The position numbers and the translations under genes were made by a program. From Antribacter gilvus (lineage in GTDB: Bacteria; Actinomycetota; Actinomycetes; Actinomycetales; Cellulomonadaceae): 64,000 nucleotides of DNA. Of this stretch, positions 51,538 to 59,725 are shown piece after piece; the first letter of the stretch is position 1; the number at the start of each line of letters is the position of its first letter. The stretch is taken from positions 32,648-96,647 of the forward strand of contig NZ_QXTH01000016.1 of the NCBI RefSeq assembly GCF_003946865.1, written 5' to 3'. The notes beneath the pieces are model-generated. The model saw only the letters and a program-made list of their open reading frames with translations. It ran no database searches and was not told the origin of the DNA.

Positions 51538-52362
51538 ATGTACAACCTGCTGGTCGGGTTCGGGGACAGCATCGCGTTTGGCGGTCGCATGTTCGAGCAC
51601 ACGGATCAGATCGTCAAGGAGTATGTGCAACCTGCTGGGGCTGTAGACCCCTCGCGACTCGTGAACCTGCCGACACTGGTGATGCCGGAGACTGGGGACT
51701 CCAATGCACAGCAGGTTGCGCGGATCGGCCGCATCACAAGCCTGCAACGTACCGGCGCCGACTATCGGTTCACCTTCGTCGAGAACCCACGGTTTCCGGC
51801 GCTCAGCACCGACCGTGTGGTTTCTCTCGCGCAAGATCTCCAGATCGACGCTTGGGAGTTCACGCGTACGCACTGGGCGGTGAAGGACATCGACCTCTAC
51901 GGTGTGCTGCTCTGGGGCGGTGCCGCCGAGCAGCACGCGCCACAGGTGTTTGAGCTCCCGGTCCACATGCCGCGGGAGACGGATTTGGTCGCTGTGATGA
52001 TGCCGTTCGCGGGGTTCGATCGGGTCTACGAGGCGATCAAGGAAGCCGTAGAACGGGCGGGGCTCCGATGCCAACGGGCCGATGACATCTGGGAGAACCA
52101 CCACATCATGGACGACGTCCTCAGCCTGATCTGGCGATCCCGCGTCGTTGTCTCCGACCTGTCGGGAAAAAACCCGAACGTGTTCTATGAGACCGGGATT
52201 GCGCACACGATCGGCCGCGACGTGGTCCAGATTGTCCAGTCGATGAGCGATGTGCCCTTCGATCTCCAGTCCATCCGGACGCTCACGTACTACCCGAACG
52301 CCGAGGGGCTAGCCGCCCTTATGCGGGGCCTGGAGAATCGCCTCAAGACTCTGACTGCGTAA
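51538..52362 (+). CDS. TIR/nucleoside deoxyribosyltransferase-like domain protein
   Basis: 274-aa protein. The C-terminal half (about 150-274) carries DLVAVMMPFAGFDRVYEAIK, EAVERAGLRCQRADDIWENH, SRVVVSDLSGKNPNVFYETG with Asp207 and a likely catalytic Glu218, and AHTIGRDVVQIVQSMSDVPF. This is the TIR-like / nucleoside 2-deoxyribosyltransferase-like fold, in which the Glu attacks N-glycosidic bonds, and which occurs in bacterial immune effectors that degrade NAD or nucleotides. The N-terminal ~150 residues match nothing I know and may sense the trigger. It is next to an integrase on a mobile element. Alternative: a nucleotide salvage enzyme. Low-GC codons compared with the chromosome. Confidence 0.6.
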   Translation: MYNLLVGFGDSIAFGGRMFEHTDQIVKEYVQPAGAVDPSRLVNLPTLVMPETGDSNAQQVARIGRITSLQRTGADYRFTFVENPRFPALSTDRVVSLAQDLQIDAWEFTRTHWAVKDIDLYGVLLWGGAAEQHAPQVFELPVHMPRETDLVAVMMPFAGFDRVYEAIKEAVERAGLRCQRADDIWENHHIMDDVLSLIWRSRVVVSDLSGKNPNVFYETGIAHTIGRDVVQIVQSMSDVPFDLQSIRTLTYYPNAEGLAALMRGLENRLKTLTA

Positions 52363-52369
52363 CAGCCGC

Positions 52370-53542
52370 TCACGCGGCTTTCGACGCCGCGGCGCTCGCT
52401 GGGCGCGTGCTCAGGACGAGGTCGATCGCGGTGCGCGTCAGGTCGTCCTCGTCAGGCCACAGGTGCGAGTAGGTGTCCAGCGTCTCGCTCGCGTTCTTGT
52501 GCCCGAGCCGGGCCTGCACCGCCTTGACCGAGGCGCCGTGGCGGATGAGCAGGCTCGCGTAGTAGTGGCGCAGGTCGTGGAACGTGAGGCCCCGCTGGTT
52601 CGCGGCCCGGAGCGCCCGCTGCCACGTGTCCCAGAACGCCGAGCGGCGCAGGGGTGCTCCCTCTGTGTTGGTAAAGACCAGACCATCGACTCCGGGAGGA
52701 AACTCGCGGAGGTGGTCTTCGAGGGCCTTGAGTGCCGTCTTCGAGAGCGGGACGTCTCGGTAACTCGCCTCCGTCTTGAGCGGGCCGAAGTTCGGCTTCT
52801 GGTTCGAGGTGAGCAGCTGCCGGTCGACGTGGAGTGTCTTGCTCTCCAGGTCGATCCGGTCGAGCGTCACCGCGAACGCCTCGGCCTGACGCAGGCCCGT
52901 GCAGGCGGTGAAGAGGATGAGCGCCCGGAAGCGCTCGGGGACGGCGTCGATCAGCGACCACAGCGCCTCAGTCGTCATGGGCTTGACGCGCTTGGGGACC
53001 TTGCGCGGCAGGCGAGTCCCTGCGCACGGGTTGCCCGGGATGCGGCTGGTCGCAACGGCGGCCTTGAAGATGCCCGACACGATCCGGTGCGTGACGCCGA
53101 CGGTCGACGGCGCATATCCCTTGGCCTTCCCGTCGGCGTCGGTCATCGCGGCGGTTGACAGCCACTTGACCCAGGCCTGGATGTCGTCGGACGTGATAGC
53201 CCCGAGGGCGAGGTGCCCGAGACGTGGGTAGGTCCGCTTCTCGAGGACGACCTCGATCTGTTCCTCGGTCGCGCCGCGGTGGACCTGGAGAGCTCGCCAG
53301 TTCTCGGCGTACTCCTTGAAGGTGACCTTGCCGGCGTCGCGGTCGATGAAGCGTCCGGTCAGGATCTCGGCCGACAGCTCGTCGCATCGACGCTCGGCGT
53401 TCGTCTTGAGCTTGTAGCTCTCTGCGCGGAGCCGGTCGCTCGGGTCGCGGTAGCGGACGCGCCATCTCTTGCCTCGCCCGCTGTCCTTTGTCGGTTCGCC
53501 GTCGCGGTCGAACCAACGGTCTTCCACCCATGCTGTTGCCAT
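52370..53542 (-). CDS. Tyrosine recombinase (integrase)
   Basis: 390-aa phage-type integrase from ATG 53542. The arm-binding and SAM-like N-terminal domains cover about 1-170 (AEILTGRFIDRDAGKVTFKE, YAENWRALQVHRGATEEQIE). The catalytic domain has Arg218 in TGLRQAEAF, His322-x-x-Arg325 in FHDLRHYYA, His in LGHKNASETLDTY, and the nucleophile Tyr358 in DTYSHLW. It lies 1 bp after an XRE regulator stop and probably integrates the element that starts near rnpB. Catalytic residues are intact, so the element may still be mobile. Confidence 0.93.
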   Translation of the reverse strand: MATAWVEDRWFDRDGEPTKDSGRGKRWRVRYRDPSDRLRAESYKLKTNAERRCDELSAEILTGRFIDRDAGKVTFKEYAENWRALQVHRGATEEQIEVVLEKRTYPRLGHLALGAITSDDIQAWVKWLSTAAMTDADGKAKGYAPSTVGVTHRIVSGIFKAAVATSRIPGNPCAGTRLPRKVPKRVKPMTTEALWSLIDAVPERFRALILFTACTGLRQAEAFAVTLDRIDLESKTLHVDRQLLTSNQKPNFGPLKTEASYRDVPLSKTALKALEDHLREFPPGVDGLVFTNTEGAPLRRSAFWDTWQRALRAANQRGLTFHDLRHYYASLLIRHGASVKAVQARLGHKNASETLDTYSHLWPDEDDLTRTAIDLVLSTRPASAAASKAA

Positions 53543-53543
53543 C

Positions 53544-54155
53544 TCACCCTTCCTTCGGTGTTGGCGGTTCGGTCTCGACGGGCGTCGCGGTGAGGCCCCG
53601 CTCCGCTCGCCAGTTCTCGGGAGTGAACGCCGGGCTGTGCTTCTTCGTGAGCGCCTGCATCGCCTCGTCCTTCTGCCAGCCCAACGTGTCGGGGTCGACG
53701 CTGATGCTCGCGAACGCGGGCACCGTGTCCGGGACGTGGCCGAGTGCGCTCTCGATCAGGTCCCGCTGATCCTGGTCCGGCTGCCACTCGGTGAACATGC
53801 TTGCGTTGTCGAGAGCGGCTCTCAGCTCGTCGCGCGCCATCTCCAAGTGGTGGATGGCCGTGACGGCATCGTGGTGGGCTTTCCGGACCTTCCCGGCTGC
53901 GCTCAGCGCGTCGTGGGACGCGTGGGCCATAGACGGGCGGGACAGGAGGTCGTGCAATGACACGCGGAGGATCTCGGCGAGGTCGACCGCCTCCACGAGC
54001 CGAACCGGGCGGTCGCCGCGCTCGACGGCCCACATCGTGGCCTGGGACCAGCGCCAGCCCCGACGGCGCATGCGGTCGGCGATCGTCTGCTGGGACTCCG
54101 CGCCCCGGAAGCGAGCGATGTTCTTACCGACGTAGGTGTCGCGTTCTTCTGCCAT
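53544..54155 (-). CDS. XRE-type helix-turn-helix regulator
   Basis: 203-aa protein from ATG 54155. The N-terminal HTH is RFRGAESQQTIADRMRRRGW, then RWSQATMWAVERGDRPVRLV, with LAEILRVSLHDLLSRPSMA as the following helices. The rest is a helical C-terminal region (AHHDAVTAIHHLEMARDELR) of unknown role. It is transcribed with the integrase (stop and start one base apart) and is divergent from the excisionase-like gene, so it probably represses excision and transfer genes, as in other actinobacterial conjugative elements. Confidence 0.8.
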   Translation of the reverse strand: MAEERDTYVGKNIARFRGAESQQTIADRMRRRGWRWSQATMWAVERGDRPVRLVEAVDLAEILRVSLHDLLSRPSMAHASHDALSAAGKVRKAHHDAVTAIHHLEMARDELRAALDNASMFTEWQPDQDQRDLIESALGHVPDTVPAFASISVDPDTLGWQKDEAMQALTKKHSPAFTPENWRAERGLTATPVETEPPTPKEG

Positions 54156-54253
54156 GGCTACCAACTTACTCGCGCTTCTCGTTGACGCGAACCAGAGACT
54201 CTAGTCAGACTTGGTAGTGTAGTCCTCGTTAACTCGAAATGGAGGTGGTGGGC

Positions 54254-54460
54254 ATGGAGAGCGACGACGAGCTGCTTCGCACGCGTGAGGTGGCACTGCT
54301 GCTTGGTGTTCCGGCGAACACGCTTCGGTGGTGGCGCTACATCGGCGAAGGGCCGGAGTGGTTCCGGCTCGGTCCCAGGGTGGTCGTCTATCGCGCGTCG
54401 AAGGTCGCCGCGTGGCTCGCGGAACGGGAGGCCGAGGGTGCACGACCGCAAACAGCGTGA
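54254..54460 (+). CDS. Excisionase-like small HTH protein (MerR-type fold)
   Basis: 68-aa protein from ATG 54254 behind GGAGGTGG. It is a winged helix like Xis or AlpA: LLRTREVALLLGVPANTLRW, then WRYIGEGPEWFRLGPRVVVY and RASKVAAWLAERE. The length and sequence pattern are typical of the recombination directionality factor beside an integrase. It is divergent from the XRE regulator and upstream of the relaxase operon, the usual layout in actinobacterial integrative elements. It overlaps the next gene by 23 bp. Confidence 0.85.
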   Translation: MESDDELLRTREVALLLGVPANTLRWWRYIGEGPEWFRLGPRVVVYRASKVAAWLAEREAEGARPQTA

Positions 54461-54929
54461 CCCCGCGGGGGGTGCGCACACGAACGAGGCTCGGACGCTA
54501 CGGCATCCGGGCCTCGTTCGTTTCCCCGGCAACGATGCCGAACCCTCTCGGCGGTCACCGTCGCTGGACGAGGAACGCCGGAAGGCGCGCTCGCTCGGCG
54601 CGGCGGCGTGGCTGCGGAGCTTTCTGGCCACTCACGGCGGGAGTGGCCAGGCTCGCGTCGTGCTCGACGCGGCCCGTGCGGCGGGCTTCGCCGCGTCGAC
54701 AGTGAAGAACGCGCAGGCCGCGGTTGCGACGACGCACCGAACGGGCTTCGGGCCCGGTCACCGGACGACATGGCGACTGCTCCCGGAACTGACTGCAGGT
54801 ACCGACGCCACCCCGTCGCGGCTCGATGGCCCGGCCAAGGCGCGGCGGAGGGTTCGCAAGGTCGCCACGGCCGGTCAGGGCTGGGTGGCCCCGACGCTCT
54901 TCGAGGCGGCCGGGGTGAGCGAGCCATGA
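54438..54929 (+). CDS. Hypothetical protein, 163 aa, in the relaxase operon
   Basis: From GTG 54438 behind GGAGGCCGAGG. Not recognised by name. Basic and helical, with a possible HTH-like segment (SLGAAAWLRSFLATHGGSGQ, ARVVLDAARAAGFAASTVKN, AQAAVATTHRTGFGPGHRTT). GFAASTVKNA suggests a small DNA-binding recognition helix. It overlaps the excisionase-like gene and the next gene (ATGA), so it is part of one operon that leads into the relaxase. Probably an accessory transfer or copy control protein. Confidence 0.6.
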   Translation: MHDRKQRDPAGGAHTNEARTLRHPGLVRFPGNDAEPSRRSPSLDEERRKARSLGAAAWLRSFLATHGGSGQARVVLDAARAAGFAASTVKNAQAAVATTHRTGFGPGHRTTWRLLPELTAGTDATPSRLDGPAKARRRVRKVATAGQGWVAPTLFEAAGVSEP

Positions 54930-55279
54930 CGGCCCGCCGGCGCGGCGAGCCTGCGGGCGACCGTGGCCGGGTGGGGCGCCCGGCAGCTGGACACCCTCGC
55001 GAACCCATCACCACCACACCTATCACCACCACACTCATCACCACCACACTCATCACCACCACACCTATCACCACCACACCTATCACCACCACACTCATCA
55101 CCACCACACTCATCACCACAACACTCATCACCACCACACTCATCACCACCACACTCATCACCACCACACCCATCACCACCACCAACTCATCAGTCACACC
55201 TCAGGCAGTAGCGGAACGTGACCGTTGGAAACGTTTGCTGGCGTTTGACGTCGCGCGTGGCGGGGGTGGTTGGTCGTGA
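54926..55279 (+). CDS. Repeat protein of (ITTT[L/P])n pentapeptides, upstream of the relaxase
   Basis: 117-aa protein from ATG 54926. Both ends overlap neighbours by 4 bp: ATGA with the upstream gene stop and GTGA with the relaxase start, strong evidence that it is translated. After a basic head (TARRRGEPAGDRGRVGRPAA) residues 28-82 consist of eleven ITTTP or ITTTL units encoded by 15-bp DNA repeats (55006-55170). A short tail follows (SVTPQAVAERDRWKRLLAFD). Such a run is beta-prone and Thr-rich. Copy number can change without frameshift. Function unknown. Confidence 0.75.
   Translation: MTARRRGEPAGDRGRVGRPAAGHPREPITTTPITTTLITTTLITTTPITTTPITTTLITTTLITTTLITTTLITTTLITTTPITTTNSSVTPQAVAERDRWKRLLAFDVARGGGGWS
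55006..55170. repeat. Eleven 15-bp direct repeats
   Basis: Eleven tandem copies of [C/T]ATCACCACCACAC[C/T] with one internal change (CATCACCACAACACT at 55111), then a partial copy from 55171. The array lies 100 bp upstream of the relaxase start, contrasts sharply in base composition with its surroundings and lacks spacers. Confidence 0.95.
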
Positions 55280-58200
55280 CGGTCTCGATCCGGCCGATGA
55301 GCGCGGGGGACGGGTACAAGTACTTGCTCAACTCGGTGCGCAATGCTGACCTGGATGCCCTACCACCGATGGCGGCGATGCCGGGCCGAGGTTCGCACCC
55401 AGGGATCGGGCGGGTGCGGGCGGAGGGTTCGTGGGTGGATCCGGTCGCGGCGTACTACGCCGCCGCGGGGACACCTCCGGGGTTCTGGCTCGGCAACGCG
55501 GTCCATGACCTCGGCCACGGGGAGCTTGCTCCCGGTGACGCGGTCACGGTCGAGCACCTGGAGCGGCTGCTCGGGCAAGGGCTGGACCCGATCACGGGAG
55601 CGCCGTTGGGTCGCCGGTACCCGAAGTACAAGCCTGTCGCCGACCGCGTCGCAGAACGCGCGGCCCGGCTCGACCCGGGCCTCTCGCCGCAGGAGCGGCA
55701 GGCGGCGGTCGATGTGATTACGGCCGAGGAGGTCGCGGCCGGGGAGAAGCGTCCGACTGCTGGGTTCGACCTGACGTTCTCCGTGCCGAAGTCCGTGTCC
55801 GTGCTGTGGGCGCTGTCGGATCGCACGACCCAGGCGATCATCCTGGCTGCGCACCATCAGGCGGTGGCCGAGACGCTGGAGCTGATCGAGAACCTGTTCG
55901 CCGGCACGAGGATGGGCGCCGATGCCGGGGACGGGTCGGTCTGCTTCGCCGAGGTCACCGGCCTGGTCGCCATGGGCTACGACCACTGGGACTCCCGCGC
56001 CCACGACCCCCAGCTCCACACCCACGTCGTGGTCGCGAACAAGGTGAGAACCCTGGTCGACGGGAAATGGCGCACCCTGGACTCCCGCGCCCTGTTCAAC
56101 GCGAACGTCGCCTACTCCGAGTACTACAACGCGGTCCTTGCCGACCGGCTCACAGCGTCTCTGGGGGTGACCTGGTCCCGCCGAGAGAGGGGCCGGGACC
56201 GCACCGCTCAGATGGAGATCGACGGCGTCCCTGATGATCTGCTGGCGGAGTTCTCGTCGCGGTCGGCGGAGATCGAGCACAGCGCGGACGCGCTGATCGA
56301 GAACTACCGGCGGTCCCACGGGCGTGAGCCGTCCAAGCGGACGATCGTAAAGCTTCGCGCGCAGGCCACGTTGATGACCCGCCCGCCCAAGACGCTGCGC
56401 TCGTTGGGGGACCTGACCCAGTGGTGGCGCGAGCGCGCCACGCGAGTCCTGGGTCGTGACTCCCGCACCTGGGTGCGGGACCTGCTCTCCGAGGCGGCCC
56501 GCCGCACAGGTACCGGCCCGGCACGGTTGCACACGGCAGCCGACGTCCCCGCCGAAGCGGTGCAGAAGGCTGCGGCAGCAGTGGTGGCGGTCGTGGGGGA
56601 CAAGCGGGCGACGTGGCGGCACGCGAACCTGCGCGCCGAGGCCGAACGCCAGGCCATGGAATGGCGGTTCGCCACCGCCCGGGACCGCACGGAGGTCATC
56701 GGGCGGGTCGTCGCTGCGGCCGAGGGCGCCTCGGTCGCCCTGACACCGCCGGACCTGGCGCCGACCCCGGAGTTCCTGCTCCGCGCCGACGGCACCTCGA
56801 TGCTGCGCCCCCGCCACGCCGCCGTGTTCACCTCCGAAGCCGTCCTGCGCGCCGAGGAGAACCTGCTCGCCCTGTCCGGCGACACGACCGGCCCGGTCGT
56901 GGCCGGGAGCCTGCTCGGGCAGATCGCAGACGACGCCGTCACCCAGGGGATCGTCTCCGCGTCGCAGGCCGACGCCGTCGTCTCCGTCGCCACCTCGGGG
57001 CGCGTCGTGGACGTCCTGGTGGGCCCGGCGGGGACCGGTAAGACCACCACGATGCGGCTGCTGCGCGCAGCCTGGGAGCACGCCCACGGCACCGGGTCCG
57101 TCGTCGGGCTCGCGCCGTCAGCGGCGGCCGCCGAAGTCCTCGCCAGCGAGCTGCGCATCGACTGCGAGAACACCGCCAAGTGGCTCCACGACCACCACGC
57201 GGGGCGCCTGAACTTCCGTCCCGGGCAGCTCGTGATCGTGGACGAGGCGTCCCTGGCCGGCTCCCACACCCTGCACGCCATCACCCGCCACGCGGCCGAG
57301 GTCGGGGCGAAGGTGCTGCTCGTCGGCGACCCCGCCCAGCTGTCCGCCGTGGAGACCGGCGGTGCGTTCAACCTCCTGGTCTCCGAACGCCGCCGCACCA
57401 CCGGCGACGTCCCCGAGCTGGTCGAGGTCCACCGGTTCACCAACGAGTGGGAGAAGGCTGCGTCGCTCAGCCTGCGCGATGGCGACCCGCGCGTGCTCGC
57501 GCTGTACGAGGAGCACGGGCGGATCGTCACAGGTACCACCGAGGAAGTCGCCGAGGCCGCCTACACCCGCTGGAAGACCGACATCGACGCCGGGCGCGTG
57601 TCCGTGCTGATGGCGCCGGACAACGCGACAGTCACCGAGCTGAACCGTCGCGCACGCGCCGAACGCCTCCTCGCAGGAGTCGTGGACGACGGCCGCGCCG
57701 TCCGGCTTGCGGGGGACGTCGAAGCCTCGGTCGGGGACGTGATCCTGACCCGCCGCAACGACCGCCGCCTGCGCCACAGCCCCGGCGGATGGGTCCGCAA
57801 CGGCAACCTGTGGCACGTCGTCGCTGTCCACCGTGACGGGTCGATCACGGCCCGCAGGCTCGATCCCGACGACAACACGACCTCGAGCCCCGGCCGGCCG
57901 GGAACCGTGCGGCTGCCCGCCACCTACGTCGCCGAGCACGTCGACCTCGGATACGCGACCACCGTCCACCGGTCCGAAGGCCTGACCGTGGACACCGGGT
58001 ACGAGCTGGTCACCCCGACCATGACCAGAGAAGCGCTGTATGTCGGCGGCACCCGCGGGCGGGACCTGAACGTGCTGTTCGTGCCCGTCGACGCCCCCGA
58101 CCGGGACGGGAACCACGAGCACGCCGTCGGCCACGAACCCGACGAGGTCCCCCAGCAGGCCAGGGCCCGTGCGACCCTTGCAGGCATCCTGGCCCGCAGC

Positions 58201-58959
58201 GGCGCCGAACCCTCCGCCCACGACACCCGACACGCCGAGCATGAGCAGTACGCATCGATCGCCCGGCTCGCTGCGGAGTACGAGACCATCGCCCAGCACG
58301 CCCAGAAGCCCCGCTGGACATACCTGGTCGTCCACGCCCTGCGCCGCAATGGGTTCGAGAATCAGGAGATCGCCGAGGTGCTGGAGTCCGAGACCTTCGG
58401 CCCGCTGTGCGCCGAGCTACGCCGCGCCGAGGCCGACGGACACCACGTCGACACCCTCCTCCCACGCCTCGCTGCCGGGCGGACCCTGTTCGACGCCGAC
58501 GACGTCGCCGCCGTGCTGCACCACCGCCTCGCCCACGCCACCGCCCGACCCGCCACCCACCAGCCGGCCCGCATCGCGGGCCTCATCCCCCAAGCGATCG
58601 GCGACTTCCGCGATGACGTGAACGACGCGCTGGAGGCCCGCGCACAGCTGATCGGCCAACGCGCACGCCACCTCGCCGCCCAGGCAATCCACGACCAGGA
58701 GCCCTGGACAAGCAAGGTCCCACGGTGCCCCGCCGAGGACGCCGCGCAGTGGCTCGAACGGGTCGTGGTCGTCGCGGCCTACCGCGACAAGTACGGCATC
58801 ACCTCCGACCAAGCCCTTGGCGACGCACCACGGAGCATTGCCCAAAGCGACGACGCCCGTCGCCTGGCAGCTCGGCTCCGAAATCCCGTGGTGAACAGCA
58901 ACTCGCCCCGGGACCGCCATGAGTCGCAGCGGCATGGCCACAGCGGTCCGAGTCTGTGA
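55276..58959 (+). CDS. MobF-family relaxase (TrwC/TraI-like) with C-terminal helicase
   Basis: 1227-aa protein from GTG 55276. The N-terminal TrwC domain has candidate nicking tyrosines Tyr14 and Tyr16 in AGDGYKYLLNS and the metal-binding histidines His243, His248 and His250 in AHDPQLHTHVVVANK. The C-terminal helicase has Walker A GPAGTGKT at 583-590 and VIVDEASLAGSHTLHAITRH, followed by a TraI-like domain. It nicks oriT, binds the transferred strand and unwinds DNA during conjugation. An intact relaxase makes this element a likely conjugative or mobilizable element. The last gene of a plus-strand operon, it converges on the RiPP cargo 10 bp away. Confidence 0.93.
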   Translation: MTVSIRPMSAGDGYKYLLNSVRNADLDALPPMAAMPGRGSHPGIGRVRAEGSWVDPVAAYYAAAGTPPGFWLGNAVHDLGHGELAPGDAVTVEHLERLLGQGLDPITGAPLGRRYPKYKPVADRVAERAARLDPGLSPQERQAAVDVITAEEVAAGEKRPTAGFDLTFSVPKSVSVLWALSDRTTQAIILAAHHQAVAETLELIENLFAGTRMGADAGDGSVCFAEVTGLVAMGYDHWDSRAHDPQLHTHVVVANKVRTLVDGKWRTLDSRALFNANVAYSEYYNAVLADRLTASLGVTWSRRERGRDRTAQMEIDGVPDDLLAEFSSRSAEIEHSADALIENYRRSHGREPSKRTIVKLRAQATLMTRPPKTLRSLGDLTQWWRERATRVLGRDSRTWVRDLLSEAARRTGTGPARLHTAADVPAEAVQKAAAAVVAVVGDKRATWRHANLRAEAERQAMEWRFATARDRTEVIGRVVAAAEGASVALTPPDLAPTPEFLLRADGTSMLRPRHAAVFTSEAVLRAEENLLALSGDTTGPVVAGSLLGQIADDAVTQGIVSASQADAVVSVATSGRVVDVLVGPAGTGKTTTMRLLRAAWEHAHGTGSVVGLAPSAAAAEVLASELRIDCENTAKWLHDHHAGRLNFRPGQLVIVDEASLAGSHTLHAITRHAAEVGAKVLLVGDPAQLSAVETGGAFNLLVSERRRTTGDVPELVEVHRFTNEWEKAASLSLRDGDPRVLALYEEHGRIVTGTTEEVAEAAYTRWKTDIDAGRVSVLMAPDNATVTELNRRARAERLLAGVVDDGRAVRLAGDVEASVGDVILTRRNDRRLRHSPGGWVRNGNLWHVVAVHRDGSITARRLDPDDNTTSSPGRPGTVRLPATYVAEHVDLGYATTVHRSEGLTVDTGYELVTPTMTREALYVGGTRGRDLNVLFVPVDAPDRDGNHEHAVGHEPDEVPQQARARATLAGILARSGAEPSAHDTRHAEHEQYASIARLAAEYETIAQHAQKPRWTYLVVHALRRNGFENQEIAEVLESETFGPLCAELRRAEADGHHVDTLLPRLAAGRTLFDADDVAAVLHHRLAHATARPATHQPARIAGLIPQAIGDFRDDVNDALEARAQLIGQRARHLAAQAIHDQEPWTSKVPRCPAEDAAQWLERVVVVAAYRDKYGITSDQALGDAPRSIAQSDDARRLAARLRNPVVNSNSPRDRHESQRHGHSGPSL

Positions 58960-58968
58960 CAAGGGCGG

Positions 58969-59703
58969 TCATGCCAGTGATGCGACGAGCCCGACAGGCC
59001 AGTCACCGAGCCAGAACGCGATCCGGGAGGGACCCGATGCGCCGACCGTTGATCCGTCGTGCGGGAGGAGTTCGGTTGGGGCAATGTACGCGTCGCCGGG
59101 GTCGAGCCTGATTCGCAGGAGTCGGAGGGATGCCCCCTCGGCGATGTAGGCGCGGAGGTCGTCGGTGTGCGGGTAGTGCCCCGGGTCCTCGATGCCGAGA
59201 GCTTGGCAGGCGTCCAGGACGTTGGTCGTGGCGGCTATGAGCCATCGTGGGCCGGGGCCGAGGTTGATCCCGAGGCGGCGTCGTGCGAGCGTGCGATGAA
59301 GGATCGGCAGGCGGTCGAAGTTGTCGACGTGGATGCCGATGCGCAGGTTCGTGGACCAGTCGATGGTGGTCGTTCGCTGGCCTGGGTCGCTGTCGGTGAA
59401 GCCGACGAAGGTCGCTGGCGCTCGTCCATCGAGCGGGTCGAGGAGGCTGGGGTCCTCAGCGATGGTCGCGCGGGCTGCGATGTGGTCCAGGGGCCCTTTG
59501 ACCAGTTCGAGGACAGTGCTCGCAGGATTCTCGTCCGACGCCCGTAAGAGTTCGGCCTCCGGCGGGGTGAGTCGTTCCCAGGCGGCGCCCGGGATGATCG
59601 AGCCGTCTTCCCAGCCGTCGTCGCCGGAGGCGAGCCGAGCGGTGGTCGTCTCGGTGCGGTCAGTCAGGGCGTCGAGTTCGGTGAAGCTGATGCGGGTCGG
59701 CAC
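58969..59703 (-). CDS. Putative Fe(II)/2-oxoglutarate oxygenase-like protein of the RiPP locus
   Basis: 244-aa protein from GTG 59703 behind AGGAGG. The HxD...H pattern expected of a double-stranded beta-helix oxygenase is present: His125-x-Asp127 in IGIHVDNFDRL, His215 in LLPHDGST and Arg227 in PSRIAFWLG, with H-x11-R spacing close to the normal H-x10-R. NLGPGPRWL and YIAPTELLPHDGS are the most distinctive stretches. If right, it would hydroxylate a substrate, most plausibly the modified precursor peptide encoded two genes upstream. The identification comes only from motif spacing, so an unrelated cupin-like protein is possible. It lies 22 bp after the pentapeptide gene, in the same operon. 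Confidence 0.5.
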   Translation of the reverse strand: MPTRISFTELDALTDRTETTTARLASGDDGWEDGSIIPGAAWERLTPPEAELLRASDENPASTVLELVKGPLDHIAARATIAEDPSLLDPLDGRAPATFVGFTDSDPGQRTTTIDWSTNLRIGIHVDNFDRLPILHRTLARRRLGINLGPGPRWLIAATTNVLDACQALGIEDPGHYPHTDDLRAYIAEGASLRLLRIRLDPGDAYIAPTELLPHDGSTVGASGPSRIAFWLGDWPVGLVASLA

Positions 59704-59725
59704 GTTCGCCTCCTGGTGTCGTGCG

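Noticed and set aside
55006..55195. 15-bp repeats as a CRISPR array
   Set aside because: There are no spacers between units and no cas genes; it is a contiguous tandem repeat in an open frame.
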